64,000 nt of DNA from Serpens sp035497915 (GCF_035497915.1 NZ_DATJCS010000051.1:1-64000); one strand, 5' to 3'. Positions 44,916-54,826 are shown, counted from the stretch's first letter. The notes: generated by a model not told the origin, from the letters alone. Numbers and translations are program-made.

Positions 44916-47900
44916 TCACTGAAAATCCCGACTCCGCACGTCCAGCCCCGTCAGTAGCGGGGTGAGGTCCGTCAGCCGCCCGGCGATGACATGGCGGATG
45001 CCATCCGCCGCTTCCAGATGGCCGTCGATGCGCAGCATCTGCGACTGCACCAGCACCCGGCGTTGGCGTTCGGCCAGGTCGTGCCAGACGATCACGTTCA
45101 CCAGTCCGAATTCGTCCTCCAGGGTCACGAAGATCACGCCGCTGGCGGTCTGCGGGCGTTGGCGGCCGATGACCAGACCGGCGACGCTGAGCGGGCGGCC
45201 GGGTTCGGCGTCGCGCAGTTCGCGCGAGCTGCGACAGCGCATGCTCTCGAGCTGGCGGCGCAGCAGCGCCAGCGGGTGCGGGCCGAGGGTGGTGCCCAGG
45301 GTCGCGTAATCGGTGAACAGTTCCTCGCTGACCGTGGGCGGCGGCAGGCTCACCGGGGGTTCCACGCGGGCCGTCAGGCCGGCGAACAGCGGCAGCTGCG
45401 GCTCCACGCCGGCCACGGCCCAGCGCGCCCGGTGACGATGGCCGGCGAGGCCGTGCAAGGCGCCGGCATCGGCCAGATGCTCGCGGGCGCGGGCGTCCAG
45501 GCCGGCGCGCAGGATCAGGTCTTCGACACAGGCAAACGGGCGCGCCGTCTCGATTCGCTGCGCATCGGCCTGGCGAAAGCCGCGAATCATCCGCAGCCCC
45601 AGGCGGATCGCCGGCTGCGGACCGCCGGCATCCTCCAGGGCGCAATCCCAGTCGCTGTGGCGCACATCGACCGGGCGCACCTCGATGCCATGCCGACGGG
45701 CGTCCTGCAGCACCTGGTCGGGGCTGTAGAAGCCCATCGGCCAGCTGTTGATCAGCGCGCAGGCGAAGGCGGCCGGTTCGTGGCATTTCAGCCAGCTGCT
45801 GGCGTAGGAGAGCAGCGCGAAGCTGGCCGCGTGGGACTCGGGAAAGCCGTAACTGCCGAAGCCCTTGATCTGCTCGAAGATGCGCGCGATGAATTCGGGC
45901 GTGTACTGCTTGGCGAGCATCCGCGAGCTCAGGCGCTCGCGGTGTTTTTCGAGGCCGCCGTGGCGTTTCCAGGCGGCCATGCTGCGGCGCAGTTCGTCGG
46001 CCTCGCCCGGGGTGTAGTCAGCGGCGACCATCGCCAGCTCCATGACCTGTTCCTGGAACAGCGGCACGCCGAGGGTGCGCTCGAAGACCGGCACCAGTTC
46101 GTCGGAGGGATAGAGTACCGGCTCCTCGCCGTTGCGCCGGCGCAGGTAGGGATGGACCATGTCGCCCTGGATCGGCCCGGGGCGCACGATGGCCACCTGG
46201 ATCACCAGGTCGTAGAAGGTCTGCGGGCGCAGGCGCGGCAGCATGGCCATCTGCGCCCGCGACTCGATCTGGAACACGCCGATGGTGTCGGCGCGGCTGA
46301 TCATGGCGTAAGTCGCCGGGTCTTCCTGGGGCAGGCTGGCCAGGGTCCAGCGCGTGCCGCGATAGTGTTCGATCAGGTCGAAGCAGCGGCGCAGCGCGCT
46401 GAGCATGCCCAGGGCCAGCACGTCGACCTTGAGCAGGCCGACCAGGTCCAGGTCGTCCTTGTCCCACTGGATCACCGTCCGCTCGGCCATGCTGGCGTTC
46501 TCCACCGGCACCAGGCTGGCCAGCGGCTCCTGGGAGATGACGAAACCGCCGGGATGCTGCGACAGGTGCCGGGGGAAGCCGATCAGCTCGCCGGTCAGCG
46601 CCAGCACCCGGCGCAGCAGGGGATTTTCCGGATCGAAACCGGCCTCGAGCAGGCGTTCGGCGGAGGGTGGCTTGTCGCTCCAGCGCCCGCAGCAGTCGGC
46701 CAGGGCGTTGACCTGATCCGGTGGCAGGCCGAGGGCCTTGGCCACGTCGCGCACCGCGCCGGCGCCATGGTAGGTGCTGACCACCGCGGTGAGCGCGGCG
46801 CGCTCGCGGCCATAGCGGCGAAAGATGTACTGGATGACTTCCTCGCGGCGCTCGTGCTCGAAGTCGACGTCGATGTCCGGCGGCTCGTTGCGCTCGCGGG
46901 ACAGGAAGCGCTCGAACAGCAGCCGGCTGTGCGACGGATCCAGTTCGGTGATGCCCAGCGCGAAACATACCGTCGAGTTGGCCGCCGAACCGCGCCCCTG
47001 ACAGAGAATGCCCCGCTCGCGGGCCCAGCGGACGATGTCGTGTACGGTGAGGAAGTAGCTCTCGTACTTCAGCTCGGCGATCAGCACCAGTTCATGCTCG
47101 ATCAGCGCCCGGGCCTTGTCCGGCACGCCGTGCGGCCAGCGCGTGCGGGCCCCCTGGTCGACCAGCTCGCGCAGCCAGCCGGTCGCGTCGTGCCCCGGGG
47201 GAACCAGTTCCTGCGGGTACTGGTAGCGCAACTGGCCGAGGTCGAAGCTGCAGCGCTCGGCGATGCGCAGGGTTTCGGCGAGCAGCTCGGGCGGGTAGAG
47301 CTCGGCCAGCTCCTCGCGGCGGCGCAGGTGGCGTTCACCATTGGGGAACAGATGGGCGCCGGCCTCGCTCACCGGCAGGTGATGGCGGATGGCGGTCATG
47401 CAGTCCTGCAGGGCGCGGCGTCCGCGGGCGTGCATGTGCACGTCGCCGCAGGCCACCGCCGGCAGGCCGTGGGAGCGGGCGATCGCCAGCCGGTGCGTTA
47501 ACCGTGCGGCATCGTCCGGACCCCGCTGCAGTTCGATGCCCAGCCACAGCCGTTGCGAAAACCGCGCGCTCAGCCAGGCGTGGCCGGCGCCATCCTCCGC
47601 CAGCCAGATGGCCAGCAGCCCGTCGAGCGGTATGTCGAAGTCCTCGCGCAACAGGCGATAGCGGCCCTTGTCGGCGCGGCGCCTGGCCTGGGTGATCAGC
47701 CGGCAGAGTGCCTGGTAGCCGGCCAGGTTCTCGGCCAGCAGGACCAGTTTCGGACCGTCCTCGATACGCATCTCGCTGCCGACGATCAGCGGCAGCGCGT
47801 GCTCCTTCGCCGCCTGCCAGGCGCGCACGATGCCGGCCAGGCTGCATTCGTCGGTGATCGCCAGGGCGCGGTAGCCGAGCCGCGCGGCGCGCGCGAACAG

Positions 47901-47972
47901 CTCCGAGGCGCTGGAGGCGCCGCGCTGGAAGCTGAAGTGCGACAGGCAGTGCAGTTCGGCGTAGGCGCTCAT
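44916..47972 (-). CDS. dnaE2: Error-prone DNA polymerase DnaE2
   Basis: This 1018-aa C-family polymerase has an N-terminal PHP domain (ELHCLSHFSFQRGASSASEL), the polymerase core with catalytic aspartates in EPPDIDVDFEHERR, thumb and fingers (SQHPGGFVISQ, IQWDKDDLDLVGLLKVDVLALG), a helix-hairpin-helix region and a C-terminal OB fold. The QLPLF in VEPQLPLFAGL looks like a beta-clamp-binding motif. With ImuA and ImuB it carries out SOS-induced translesion synthesis. The start at 47972 (MSAYAELHCLSHFSF) overlaps the imuB stop by ATGA; a longer reading frame to 48092 lies inside imuB. Confidence 0.95.
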   Translation of the reverse strand: MSAYAELHCLSHFSFQRGASSASELFARAARLGYRALAITDECSLAGIVRAWQAAKEHALPLIVGSEMRIEDGPKLVLLAENLAGYQALCRLITQARRRADKGRYRLLREDFDIPLDGLLAIWLAEDGAGHAWLSARFSQRLWLGIELQRGPDDAARLTHRLAIARSHGLPAVACGDVHMHARGRRALQDCMTAIRHHLPVSEAGAHLFPNGERHLRRREELAELYPPELLAETLRIAERCSFDLGQLRYQYPQELVPPGHDATGWLRELVDQGARTRWPHGVPDKARALIEHELVLIAELKYESYFLTVHDIVRWARERGILCQGRGSAANSTVCFALGITELDPSHSRLLFERFLSRERNEPPDIDVDFEHERREEVIQYIFRRYGRERAALTAVVSTYHGAGAVRDVAKALGLPPDQVNALADCCGRWSDKPPSAERLLEAGFDPENPLLRRVLALTGELIGFPRHLSQHPGGFVISQEPLASLVPVENASMAERTVIQWDKDDLDLVGLLKVDVLALGMLSALRRCFDLIEHYRGTRWTLASLPQEDPATYAMISRADTIGVFQIESRAQMAMLPRLRPQTFYDLVIQVAIVRPGPIQGDMVHPYLRRRNGEEPVLYPSDELVPVFERTLGVPLFQEQVMELAMVAADYTPGEADELRRSMAAWKRHGGLEKHRERLSSRMLAKQYTPEFIARIFEQIKGFGSYGFPESHAASFALLSYASSWLKCHEPAAFACALINSWPMGFYSPDQVLQDARRHGIEVRPVDVRHSDWDCALEDAGGPQPAIRLGLRMIRGFRQADAQRIETARPFACVEDLILRAGLDARAREHLADAGALHGLAGHRHRARWAVAGVEPQLPLFAGLTARVEPPVSLPPPTVSEELFTDYATLGTTLGPHPLALLRRQLESMRCRSSRELRDAEPGRPLSVAGLVIGRQRPQTASGVIFVTLEDEFGLVNVIVWHDLAERQRRVLVQSQMLRIDGHLEAADGIRHVIAGRLTDLTPLLTGLDVRSRDFQ

Positions 47973-49375
47973 GCGAACCAGCCATGCAGCAGCAGCGGCC
48001 CGTCGCCGCCGACCGTCTGGAAGGCCCAGCCGCGCTGGCCGGCGCGGGTTTCGACCCGATAGTAGTCGCGGCGCACATCGCCGCCGTCCCACCAGCCGGA
48101 CTCGATACGCTCCGGGCCGGAAATCACCTGCACGCTGCCTTCGCGCAGGGGTTGCGGCTCGCTCAGCAGCCAGCCGGGGCGGGGGCCGCAGGGCGGCAGC
48201 GGCACGTCGGCGGACTGGCTGCTCCAGGCCTGCTCGGGACGATGGTCGGCGCGGGCGCCGAGGCCCTGCACGGCGTCGTCACCCAGGCGGGCGCGCAGGC
48301 GCTCGCGCAGCTGTTCCCAGGGCAGCGATTGCTGCGGGCGTTCCTCGAACAACACCTGGTGTTCCGGCACGAACGGCGGCAGATCCCGCGCGACCAGACG
48401 CACGGCCAGCACCGCTTCCGGCAGTTGCTGCTGCTCCAGGCGGCCCCGGGTCAGTTCGAAGAGCATGGCGGCCTCGCGCTCGGCGCTCAGCAGGCCGACC
48501 GGCACCTGACTGGCGGGGCGGTTGCGGTGCTCCAGATGCAGGACGAAACGCTGCACGCCGCTGTCGCGCCCCGCCAGGTAGGCGGCCAGGTCGGCGGTCA
48601 GGCGGCGCAGCGGGAAGAGCAGCGCCTGATGCGACTCGACCTCGAAGTTCAGCTCGATACGCGCCTCGAACCGATCCGGCGGCCGGTAGAAGGCCAGGGC
48701 CAGCGGGCGCTGGCCGAGCAGCGTGTCGAGCTGAATCAGCACCTCGGCAGGGAAGCGTTTGGCCAAACCATCGCGGGGCAGGGCAAGAACCTGCGCCAGG
48801 CTGCGCACGCCCATGCGGGCAAAGGCGCTGGACGCCTCGCGGGAAAAGCCGAGGCGCTCCACCGGCAACGGAGCCAGCGCCTGAGGCAGCGTAGCGTCGT
48901 CCACCGCCAATCCATCGTGCGCATTGGCCAATACGCGCGCGGCGGCGGGATTGGGCGCCACGGTGATGCGGTGCTGGAAGCCCAGGGCGGTCAGTTCCTC
49001 ACGCAGGCGCGCCTCGAAGCGCGGCCAGGGGCCGAACAGGCCGAGGGAGGATTGCACCTCCAGCAGCAGGCAGCGCGGATAGTGCAGGCTCACCTGGGCG
49101 CTGAAGCGGTAGCCCCAGGCGGCCAGCAGCTGCTGCCAGCGCTCAATCGCCGCCGGATCGTATTCGGCCGTGGCGAAGTTCTGGCAGAGCGCCTGGGCGG
49201 CGGTTAGCGACTGGCCAGGCTTCAGGCCCAGGGCGCGCGCCGCCGGGTTGACCGCCTGGATCCGGCGTCGCTGCGCCGGACCGGTCAACAGGGCCAGCGG
49301 TGCGTCCGCGTCGCTCCGTTGGCGCAACACGCCATCCATGGCCAGTTGCGGGAACAGGATGCAGGCCCAGCGCAT
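47969..49375 (-). CDS. imuB: ImuB, catalytically inactive Y-family polymerase-like protein
   Basis: This 468-aa protein is related to DinB-type polymerases (FPQLAMDGVLRQR, GLKPGQSLTAAQALC, LGFQHRITVAPNPAAARVLAN) but lacks the catalytic acidic residues. The palm segment reads LLLEVQSSLGLFGPW instead of the metal-binding SxDE. ImuB is the hub of the mutasome, contacting ImuA, DnaE2 and the clamp. The start at 49375 (MRWACILFPQLAMDG) lies 7 nt after the imuA stop. Confidence 0.92.
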   Translation of the reverse strand: MRWACILFPQLAMDGVLRQRSDADAPLALLTGPAQRRRIQAVNPAARALGLKPGQSLTAAQALCQNFATAEYDPAAIERWQQLLAAWGYRFSAQVSLHYPRCLLLEVQSSLGLFGPWPRFEARLREELTALGFQHRITVAPNPAAARVLANAHDGLAVDDATLPQALAPLPVERLGFSREASSAFARMGVRSLAQVLALPRDGLAKRFPAEVLIQLDTLLGQRPLALAFYRPPDRFEARIELNFEVESHQALLFPLRRLTADLAAYLAGRDSGVQRFVLHLEHRNRPASQVPVGLLSAEREAAMLFELTRGRLEQQQLPEAVLAVRLVARDLPPFVPEHQVLFEERPQQSLPWEQLRERLRARLGDDAVQGLGARADHRPEQAWSSQSADVPLPPCGPRPGWLLSEPQPLREGSVQVISGPERIESGWWDGGDVRRDYYRVETRAGQRGWAFQTVGGDGPLLLHGWFA

Positions 49376-49382
49376 GGCGGCC

Positions 49383-50012
49383 TCAGCACCCGCCGCCAAT
49401 GGCGAAGGCGGCTGTGGCGATCGGCCGGGCCGGGGCCAGGCCGCCGCGACACTTGAGCACGCGCACCTCGCGGGCGTCCACCGCCAGGCGCAGGGCGGCG
49501 GGCGAGGGATTGGCCGCTTCCTGCAGCGGACGGTAGGCGAAGGCCAGGGTCTGGCCGGTTTCGGCGGCGACCTGCAGGCGACGCAGGGCGCGGTCGTCCG
49601 CCTGTTTCGGCCAGCACAGCACCGCAGCGCAACAACCCGAGCGCAGGCACTGCTCGACGGCCCACAGGGCATCGCGGCCGGTTGCCCGCACGATGCTCAG
49701 GTGACGCAGGTCGACGCCGGCCGCCAGCCAGGCGTGCGGATAGGGGATATGGGGTGGCTCGACCAGCACCACCCGCTCGCCGGCGGCGGTGAGGCGCGCC
49801 AGGGTGGGCCACAGCAGGCGCAGCTCGCCGACGCCGATGGCGGCGCTGAGGATCTCGCTCAGCGCGGCGTCCGGCCAGCCGCCGCCGGGCAGGGCGGCGT
49901 CCAGCGCGGCATGCCCGGTCGGCTGGCTGGCGGAGGAGGAGGCGATGATGGCCTGGCCGCGCCAGACGCGGCGCGTGTCGAGCAGGCGATCGAGGGCGAC
50001 GACAGAGGACAT
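49383..50012 (-). CDS. imuA: ImuA, SOS mutagenesis accessory protein (RecA/SulA-like)
   Basis: This 209-aa protein belongs to the ImuA/SulA-related RecA-fold family (LDAALPGGGWPDAALSEILS, VVLVEPPHIPYPHAWLAAG). It modulates RecA and binds ImuB. It is the first gene of the imuA-imuB-dnaE2 operon, its start codon lying 14 nt from a LexA box. No lexA2 copy accompanies the cassette, unlike many pseudomonads. Confidence 0.9.
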   Translation of the reverse strand: MSSVVALDRLLDTRRVWRGQAIIASSSASQPTGHAALDAALPGGGWPDAALSEILSAAIGVGELRLLWPTLARLTAAGERVVLVEPPHIPYPHAWLAAGVDLRHLSIVRATGRDALWAVEQCLRSGCCAAVLCWPKQADDRALRRLQVAAETGQTLAFAYRPLQEAANPSPAALRLAVDAREVRVLKCRGGLAPARPIATAAFAIGGGC

Positions 50013-50026
50013 GCGTGAAACTCGAA

Positions 50027-50046
50027 TACTGTATATGAGTACAGTA
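50027..50046 (-). promoter_or_regulatory. LexA (SOS) box of the imuA operon
   Basis: TACTGTATATGAGTACAGTA fits the gammaproteobacterial SOS consensus CTGT-N8-ACAG (50029-50044). The arms extend to a perfect 10-bp palindrome, CGAATACTGT/ACAGTATTCG (50023-50050). Confidence 0.95.
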
Positions 50047-50098
50047 TTCGATCAGTGCCCGGCGCCGGTCAAGTCGAGGGCGATAAATGTCGAACCCG

Positions 50099-51517
50099 TC
50101 AGCGCATCGCCAGCATGCCCTTGAAGTCCGGCCACCAGCGCGGGTGCAGCAGCGAGTAGGCGAGGGCGTAGGCCAGGGCGCCGACGCAGATGTCCGCGAG
50201 CCAGTGGGCGTAGCCGCCCAGGGTGCTGTGGGTCGAGAAATACAGCACGGCGATGCTCATCAGCAGGGTGGCGAGCAGGCTGCGGTAGTTGGTCAGCAGC
50301 CAGTCGAGGGCGCCGAAACCGATGCTGCGGCGCAGGGCGGCGACATGGATCGGCACGATCAGCAGGGTGCGCGCCAGCATGGCCAGCCCGCCAGCCAGCG
50401 CGCCCAGCGGCTCGCCGAGCAGGCCGAGCAGGGCCAGTGCCAGCAACGTGGTGACCACTTCGGCGCGCACCACGGTCTGGATACGGCTCACCGCGACCAG
50501 CAGGCTTTGCGCATGCAGGGCGGTGTTGGCCAGCGCGGCCATGACGGCCAGCACCTGCAGCGTCGGCACGGCGGCCAGCCACTTGGTGCCGAACACCAGC
50601 AGCACCAGGTCCTCGGCGGTGAGCGCCAGGCCGATATAGCAGGGGGTCAGCAGGAAACCGGTCAGGCTGCTTACGGCGCCGAACAGCGACCACAGGCGTG
50701 CCGGCTGTTCGACGCGCCGGGCGAACGCGGGCAGCGCATAGCTGGCCAGGCCGTTGTGGACCGCCGTGCGCGGCAGTTCGATGATGCGCAGGGCGAAATT
50801 GAACTGGCCCACCGCCTGCACGCCCACGGTGAGCCCCAGCACCACGCTGGCCCCGCGCTGCAGCAGTTGCCCGCACAGGGTGTTGATGGCAATGGGCAGG
50901 CCGGCCACGAGCACGCCGGCCAGCCAGGGCCGATCGAACACCAGCGGCAGGCGGCGCGGGTCGTTGCGCATCAGCATCAGCAGGGACACCAGCTCCATGA
51001 TCAGTGCCTGCACGATCAGCGCCCAGGCTCCGCCACCCTGCAACGCAACCAGAATGCCACCCAGCCCCCCGAGCACCTTGCCGAGCAGGGTGCGCGAGGC
51101 CAGCAGGCGGAAGTTGCCGCTGCGCCGCATCTCCGCCACGTAGATGCGCGCCATCAGGGTCGCCAGCACCTTGGATGCCGCCACCAGCACCATGGCGCGC
51201 ACCACGGCGTCGTCGCTGACAACCAGGCCGCCCAGGCTGATCACCCCGAGCGAACCCAGCCCGGCCACCACGCAGGCCCAGAAGGCCGTGGCGCGCTGGC
51301 GGGGCGTTACCTGCGGCTGTCGCACCAGCGGATCTTCGATCAGCGAGCTGAACAGCAGGCCCACCAGCTCGACGATGACGATGATCAGCACGCCGACGCC
51401 GAGTTCTTCCGGGGTCAACAGGTGGGCGAACACGAAGAAGGACAGCATGGACAGCAGGATCAGCCCAAATTTCTCCGAGAAGATCCAGGCCAGCCGGGTC
51501 AGGCGTTCCCGGATCAA
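50099..51517 (-). CDS. wzx: Oligosaccharide flippase (Wzx, MATE/MVF type)
   Basis: This 472-aa protein has about 12-14 hydrophobic helices (KFGLILLSMLSFFVFAHLLT, LLGVISLGG-type segments, LALALLGLLGEPLGALAGG) and the polysaccharide-synthase flippase pattern near the N-terminus (LTPEELGVGVLIIVIVELVG). It would flip undecaprenyl-linked repeat units to the periplasm. No ATG precedes the first helix. The TTG at 51517 overlaps the upstream glycosyltransferase stop as TTGA, giving translational coupling. It is the last gene of the exopolysaccharide operon, 52 nt from the LexA box, with no terminator visible between. Confidence 0.85.
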   Translation of the reverse strand: MIRERLTRLAWIFSEKFGLILLSMLSFFVFAHLLTPEELGVGVLIIVIVELVGLLFSSLIEDPLVRQPQVTPRQRATAFWACVVAGLGSLGVISLGGLVVSDDAVVRAMVLVAASKVLATLMARIYVAEMRRSGNFRLLASRTLLGKVLGGLGGILVALQGGGAWALIVQALIMELVSLLMLMRNDPRRLPLVFDRPWLAGVLVAGLPIAINTLCGQLLQRGASVVLGLTVGVQAVGQFNFALRIIELPRTAVHNGLASYALPAFARRVEQPARLWSLFGAVSSLTGFLLTPCYIGLALTAEDLVLLVFGTKWLAAVPTLQVLAVMAALANTALHAQSLLVAVSRIQTVVRAEVVTTLLALALLGLLGEPLGALAGGLAMLARTLLIVPIHVAALRRSIGFGALDWLLTNYRSLLATLLMSIAVLYFSTHSTLGGYAHWLADICVGALAYALAYSLLHPRWWPDFKGMLAMR

Positions 51518-52443
51518 ATCGGGTGCTCCCCGGCACCGCGCCAGTGGGTGGCGCGGGCATAGGCGTAGCGCAGCGCGGGCTTGCCCCGGGAGAACAACAG
51601 GGCACGCCAGGACACGCGCAGCATCTGCTCGAACACCTGGATGACCAGCCGCTGCTGCCCCTTGCGGGAAAAGGCTTCGAGGAATTCCGTCTGGTTGGCG
51701 AGAATGAAATCCGTCCGCTCGCGCGGGCTCATCTGCGCGCCGTAACGCTCCAGGTACAGTTCGACGAAGCGCAGTTTGTGCGGGTAGTGGCGCTCCGGCT
51801 GGGCGGTGATGTTGTCCGCGCCGACCAGGCGGTGATACAGCACCTCCGGCACCGTGTGAATTTCCGCCCGCTCGGCCACCTGCGTCCACAGCCAGCGGTC
51901 CTCGGCGAAGCGGATGCGCGCGTCGAAGCCGCCGAAGCGGGTGGCCAGCTCACGCTCCATCAGCACCGAGGAGGTGCCGTTGATGACGTTGTGCTGCTGG
52001 AAGTCGCGAAAATGCCAGCCGGCCTTGCACCAGGCGAAGGGGATCTGCCGGCCATCGTCGAACAGGCTCATGCCGAAGCAGTCGACCAGACCGACCCGTC
52101 GCCCCAATGCGCGGAGACGCGTGAAGCGTTCCAGCTGTTTTTCCAGCTTGCCGGGCAGCCAGTAGTCATCGGCATCCAGGAAGGCCAGCAGGCGTTCGCT
52201 GGCCTGGAAGATGCCGCGATTGCGCGCCGCGGCCGGCCCCTGGTTCGCTTGGCGGATCAGCGTGAGCGGGAAGGGCGCGGGATAGTGTTCGACCCGCTCC
52301 GGGCCGCCGTCGGTGGAGCCATCGTCCACCACGATGACCCGGTCGGGCCGACGGGTCTGGGCCGCCAATGAATCCAGAGCCTGACCGATGGTGTCGACGG
52401 CGTTGTAGAGCGGGATGATCACGCACACCGAGCAATCGTTCAT
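51514..52443 (-). CDS. Family 2 glycosyltransferase
   Basis: This 309-aa GT-A enzyme has the nucleotide-sugar site VIIPLYNAVDTIGQALDSL, VDDGSTDGG, QANQGPAAARNRGI and the DADD metal motif (LLAFLDADDYWLP), with catalytic-loop acidic residues in FAEDRWLW. It adds a sugar to the lipid-linked repeat unit on the cytoplasmic side. The donor and linkage cannot be told. The start at 52443 overlaps the Wzy stop as ATGA. Confidence 0.9.
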   Translation of the reverse strand: MNDCSVCVIIPLYNAVDTIGQALDSLAAQTRRPDRVIVVDDGSTDGGPERVEHYPAPFPLTLIRQANQGPAAARNRGIFQASERLLAFLDADDYWLPGKLEKQLERFTRLRALGRRVGLVDCFGMSLFDDGRQIPFAWCKAGWHFRDFQQHNVINGTSSVLMERELATRFGGFDARIRFAEDRWLWTQVAERAEIHTVPEVLYHRLVGADNITAQPERHYPHKLRFVELYLERYGAQMSPRERTDFILANQTEFLEAFSRKGQQRLVIQVFEQMLRVSWRALLFSRGKPALRYAYARATHWRGAGEHPI

Positions 52444-53720
52444 GGCGAGGGCCTCCAGTGAGGGATGGATGGGTGCGGGGCCGCGACCGCCCGGGCGGGG
52501 CGCAGGGACAGGGCCAGCACACAGAACACCAGGAACTCGCCGGAGCGGTGGTTGGGCACCACATACGCCACGTAGTTGGAGAGGATGAACACCCCGATGA
52601 TGACCAGCGCGCTGGCGTGCTGTGCCACCGCGATGCGCTGCTGCAGGGCATTGAAGTGCTTGTACAGGGCGGCGGCGAACAGCAGCGCCAGGGCGATCAA
52701 CTGGATCAGCCCGCCGTTGAGCAGGGTTTCCAGATACCCGCTGTGGGCGTTGCCGATGTAGCCCCAGCGGCGCAGGAAGAAATCCGCCGCCGAGCTGGCC
52801 CAGAAAGCGCCGAAGCCATAGCCGCGCAGCAACTCGTCCTCGATGGACGGGGTCAGCAGGGCCCAGATCTGCGTGCGGTCGGTGAGGGAGCTGTCGCGAC
52901 CGAGCAGATCGAGGAACAGGTGGTAGTTGGCGTACAGCGCCAGGCAGATCAGCAGGTAGACCAGGGTGCTGGTCACCAGCACGGAGCGCGAGCGGTGCAG
53001 GCGCAGGCGGATCAGGGTCAGGAAATACCAGTAGCTGGCCACGCCGGCACAGACCAGCACCAGGCCTGTGGCGGAGCGCCCCAGGGCGATGGCCACTAGG
53101 GCGAAGAAGCCGGCGAGCAGCGCCCAGCGGTTGCGCCGGCGGATGGCCGGCAGCAGCAACAGGATGGCCACGGCGTTGATGCGCGCGGCGGCGTTCTTCT
53201 CGCCGAACACGCCGCGAAAGGCCCCGGCACGGGCGCCGTCGGCGTAGAACACCAGCTCGGGGGAAACCAGCGCGAACACCAGACCGAGCAGCGACAAGAA
53301 GCCGATGGTGCAACCGATGAGCAGCGCCAGGCGTTCCAGGGGGTAGTTGTAGACGGCGAAGCCGGCGAAGAACACCACCCCCAGCAGCGCCACGAAACGC
53401 CGGAAACTCAGTCCGGGTTCGTAGGACCAGAACACCGAGAGCAGCACGCAGCCCAGGAACAGCAGCAGCACCAGGTTGTCCCGGTAGACGCTGCGGCGCT
53501 GGAAGATTCGCTGGCGAATGAACAGCCAGGCTGGCACCAGCAGGGTGATCAGCCCGCAGACCTGATTGACCGGATTGCCTTCCAGCTCCCGGTCCATGCT
53601 CAGGCCACGGCGCCCGATCATCAGGGCGATCAGGAAATCGAACGCTTTCAGGTAGAACAGCAGCCCGAACATCAGGAAGGCGAGCCGCAAGCTGGAATAG
53701 CGCACCTCGAGGGTTTTCAT
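52440..53720 (-). CDS. wzy: O-antigen ligase/polymerase-type membrane protein (Wzy)
   Basis: This 426-aa protein has about 11 membrane helices and a large periplasmic loop with the Wzy_C-type elements RGVFGEKNAAARINAVA, GRDSSLTDRTQIW and GYGFGAFW...GNAHSGYLETLLNGG. These residues (GxKN, His-S/N-GYL) are the hallmark of the O-antigen ligase superfamily. Given the Wzx/Wzc context it should polymerise the exopolysaccharide repeat unit rather than ligate LPS. It is coupled to the preceding GT4 gene by ATGA. Confidence 0.88.
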   Translation of the reverse strand: MKTLEVRYSSLRLAFLMFGLLFYLKAFDFLIALMIGRRGLSMDRELEGNPVNQVCGLITLLVPAWLFIRQRIFQRRSVYRDNLVLLLFLGCVLLSVFWSYEPGLSFRRFVALLGVVFFAGFAVYNYPLERLALLIGCTIGFLSLLGLVFALVSPELVFYADGARAGAFRGVFGEKNAAARINAVAILLLLPAIRRRNRWALLAGFFALVAIALGRSATGLVLVCAGVASYWYFLTLIRLRLHRSRSVLVTSTLVYLLICLALYANYHLFLDLLGRDSSLTDRTQIWALLTPSIEDELLRGYGFGAFWASSAADFFLRRWGYIGNAHSGYLETLLNGGLIQLIALALLFAAALYKHFNALQQRIAVAQHASALVIIGVFILSNYVAYVVPNHRSGEFLVFCVLALSLRPARAVAAPHPSIPHWRPSP

Positions 53721-54826
53721 GTTCTGCCCTCCGGTAGCAGCACCCGCAGGTAGCTGCGCGCCGCCGCACTGCGGGTGAAACGGGCCGCGGCCTGTTGCCG
53801 GAGGCTGCGCTCCGCCTCGGGGTTGCTGGCCAGAACCTGCGCCACCGTGCGAGCCAGGGTCTTGGCATCCTCCACGGGGACCAGGGGCGCGACGAGTCCC
53901 CGGTCGAGAATCTCCTCCGGGCCGTAGGGACAGTTCGTGGCCACCACCGGCACGCCGGTGGCCAGGGCTTCCACCAGGGCATTGGGACTGCCCTCGAAAC
54001 GGGAGGCCAGCACGAAGCAGTCGGCGGCGGCGATCTCCGCCTGCGGGTCAGCGCAGTAGCCAGGCAGGTCGAGGCGTCCGGCGACCCCCAGCCGGCTGGC
54101 CTGTTGCTGGAGCGCGGCGCGCTGCGGGCCTTCGCCGAGGATCACCAGGCGCACGTCCTCCGGCAATCGCACCAGTGCCTCGATGAGGATGTCGAAGCCC
54201 TTCTGCGGCGCCAGGCGGCCCACGGCCACCAGCACGCGCCCCTCTTTGTGGCGCAGCCAGGCGTGGCGCGGAGCGGACGGCGCGCGGGACAGATAGTCGT
54301 CATCCAGCACCGGGTTGTCGGCGGTGACCAGATCCTCCGGGCGCAGCGCCGGGTGGCGCAGCAGATCCTGCGCGACGCCCTGCGACACGCAGATCACCGG
54401 ATTGGGAATCAGCCGATACAACCAGGGCGCCAGGGCATAGGCGGCGCGCACGCTGCGGGCGGGATTGACGGCGCGGTCCAGAGAGAAGGCATTGCGCTCG
54501 CTGACATGCAGGCGCACCAGGCTGCCGGACACCGCGGCGGCGCCGATGGCCAGCACGTTCACATGGGTCAGCGCGGCGAGCATGGCGTCGAAGCGCTCGC
54601 GGCGCAGGAACCGCGCCAGGGCGGGCAGCGCGCGGGCGGTGCGCGGACTTTCCAGGCACACCCGGCGCACACCGGGGGCCAGCAGCGCCTCGTGGACGCC
54701 GCCTTCGGTGAGGGTCAGCACCGTCACCCGGTACTCCTCGCACAGGCTGCTGGCCAGCCGCGCGAGCATCTTCTCGGCGCCGCCGCCGTGCAGGTTGTGC
54801 AGGATGAACAGGATGCGCCGGCTCAC
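53717..54826 (-). CDS. Family 4 glycosyltransferase (first of two)
   Basis: This 369-aa GT-B enzyme has the acceptor-side motif ILFILHNLHGGGAEKMLARL and the donor-side features VAVGRLAPQKGFDILIEAL, LVILGEGPQRAAL and ASRFEGSPNALVEALATGVPVVA with the conserved ExxxxxxxE. The start is GTG at 54826, overlapping the previous stop (GTGA). It acts on the lipid-linked repeat unit. Confidence 0.9.
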   Translation of the reverse strand: MSRRILFILHNLHGGGAEKMLARLASSLCEEYRVTVLTLTEGGVHEALLAPGVRRVCLESPRTARALPALARFLRRERFDAMLAALTHVNVLAIGAAAVSGSLVRLHVSERNAFSLDRAVNPARSVRAAYALAPWLYRLIPNPVICVSQGVAQDLLRHPALRPEDLVTADNPVLDDDYLSRAPSAPRHAWLRHKEGRVLVAVGRLAPQKGFDILIEALVRLPEDVRLVILGEGPQRAALQQQASRLGVAGRLDLPGYCADPQAEIAAADCFVLASRFEGSPNALVEALATGVPVVATNCPYGPEEILDRGLVAPLVPVEDAKTLARTVAQVLASNPEAERSLRQQAAARFTRSAAARSYLRVLLPEGRT

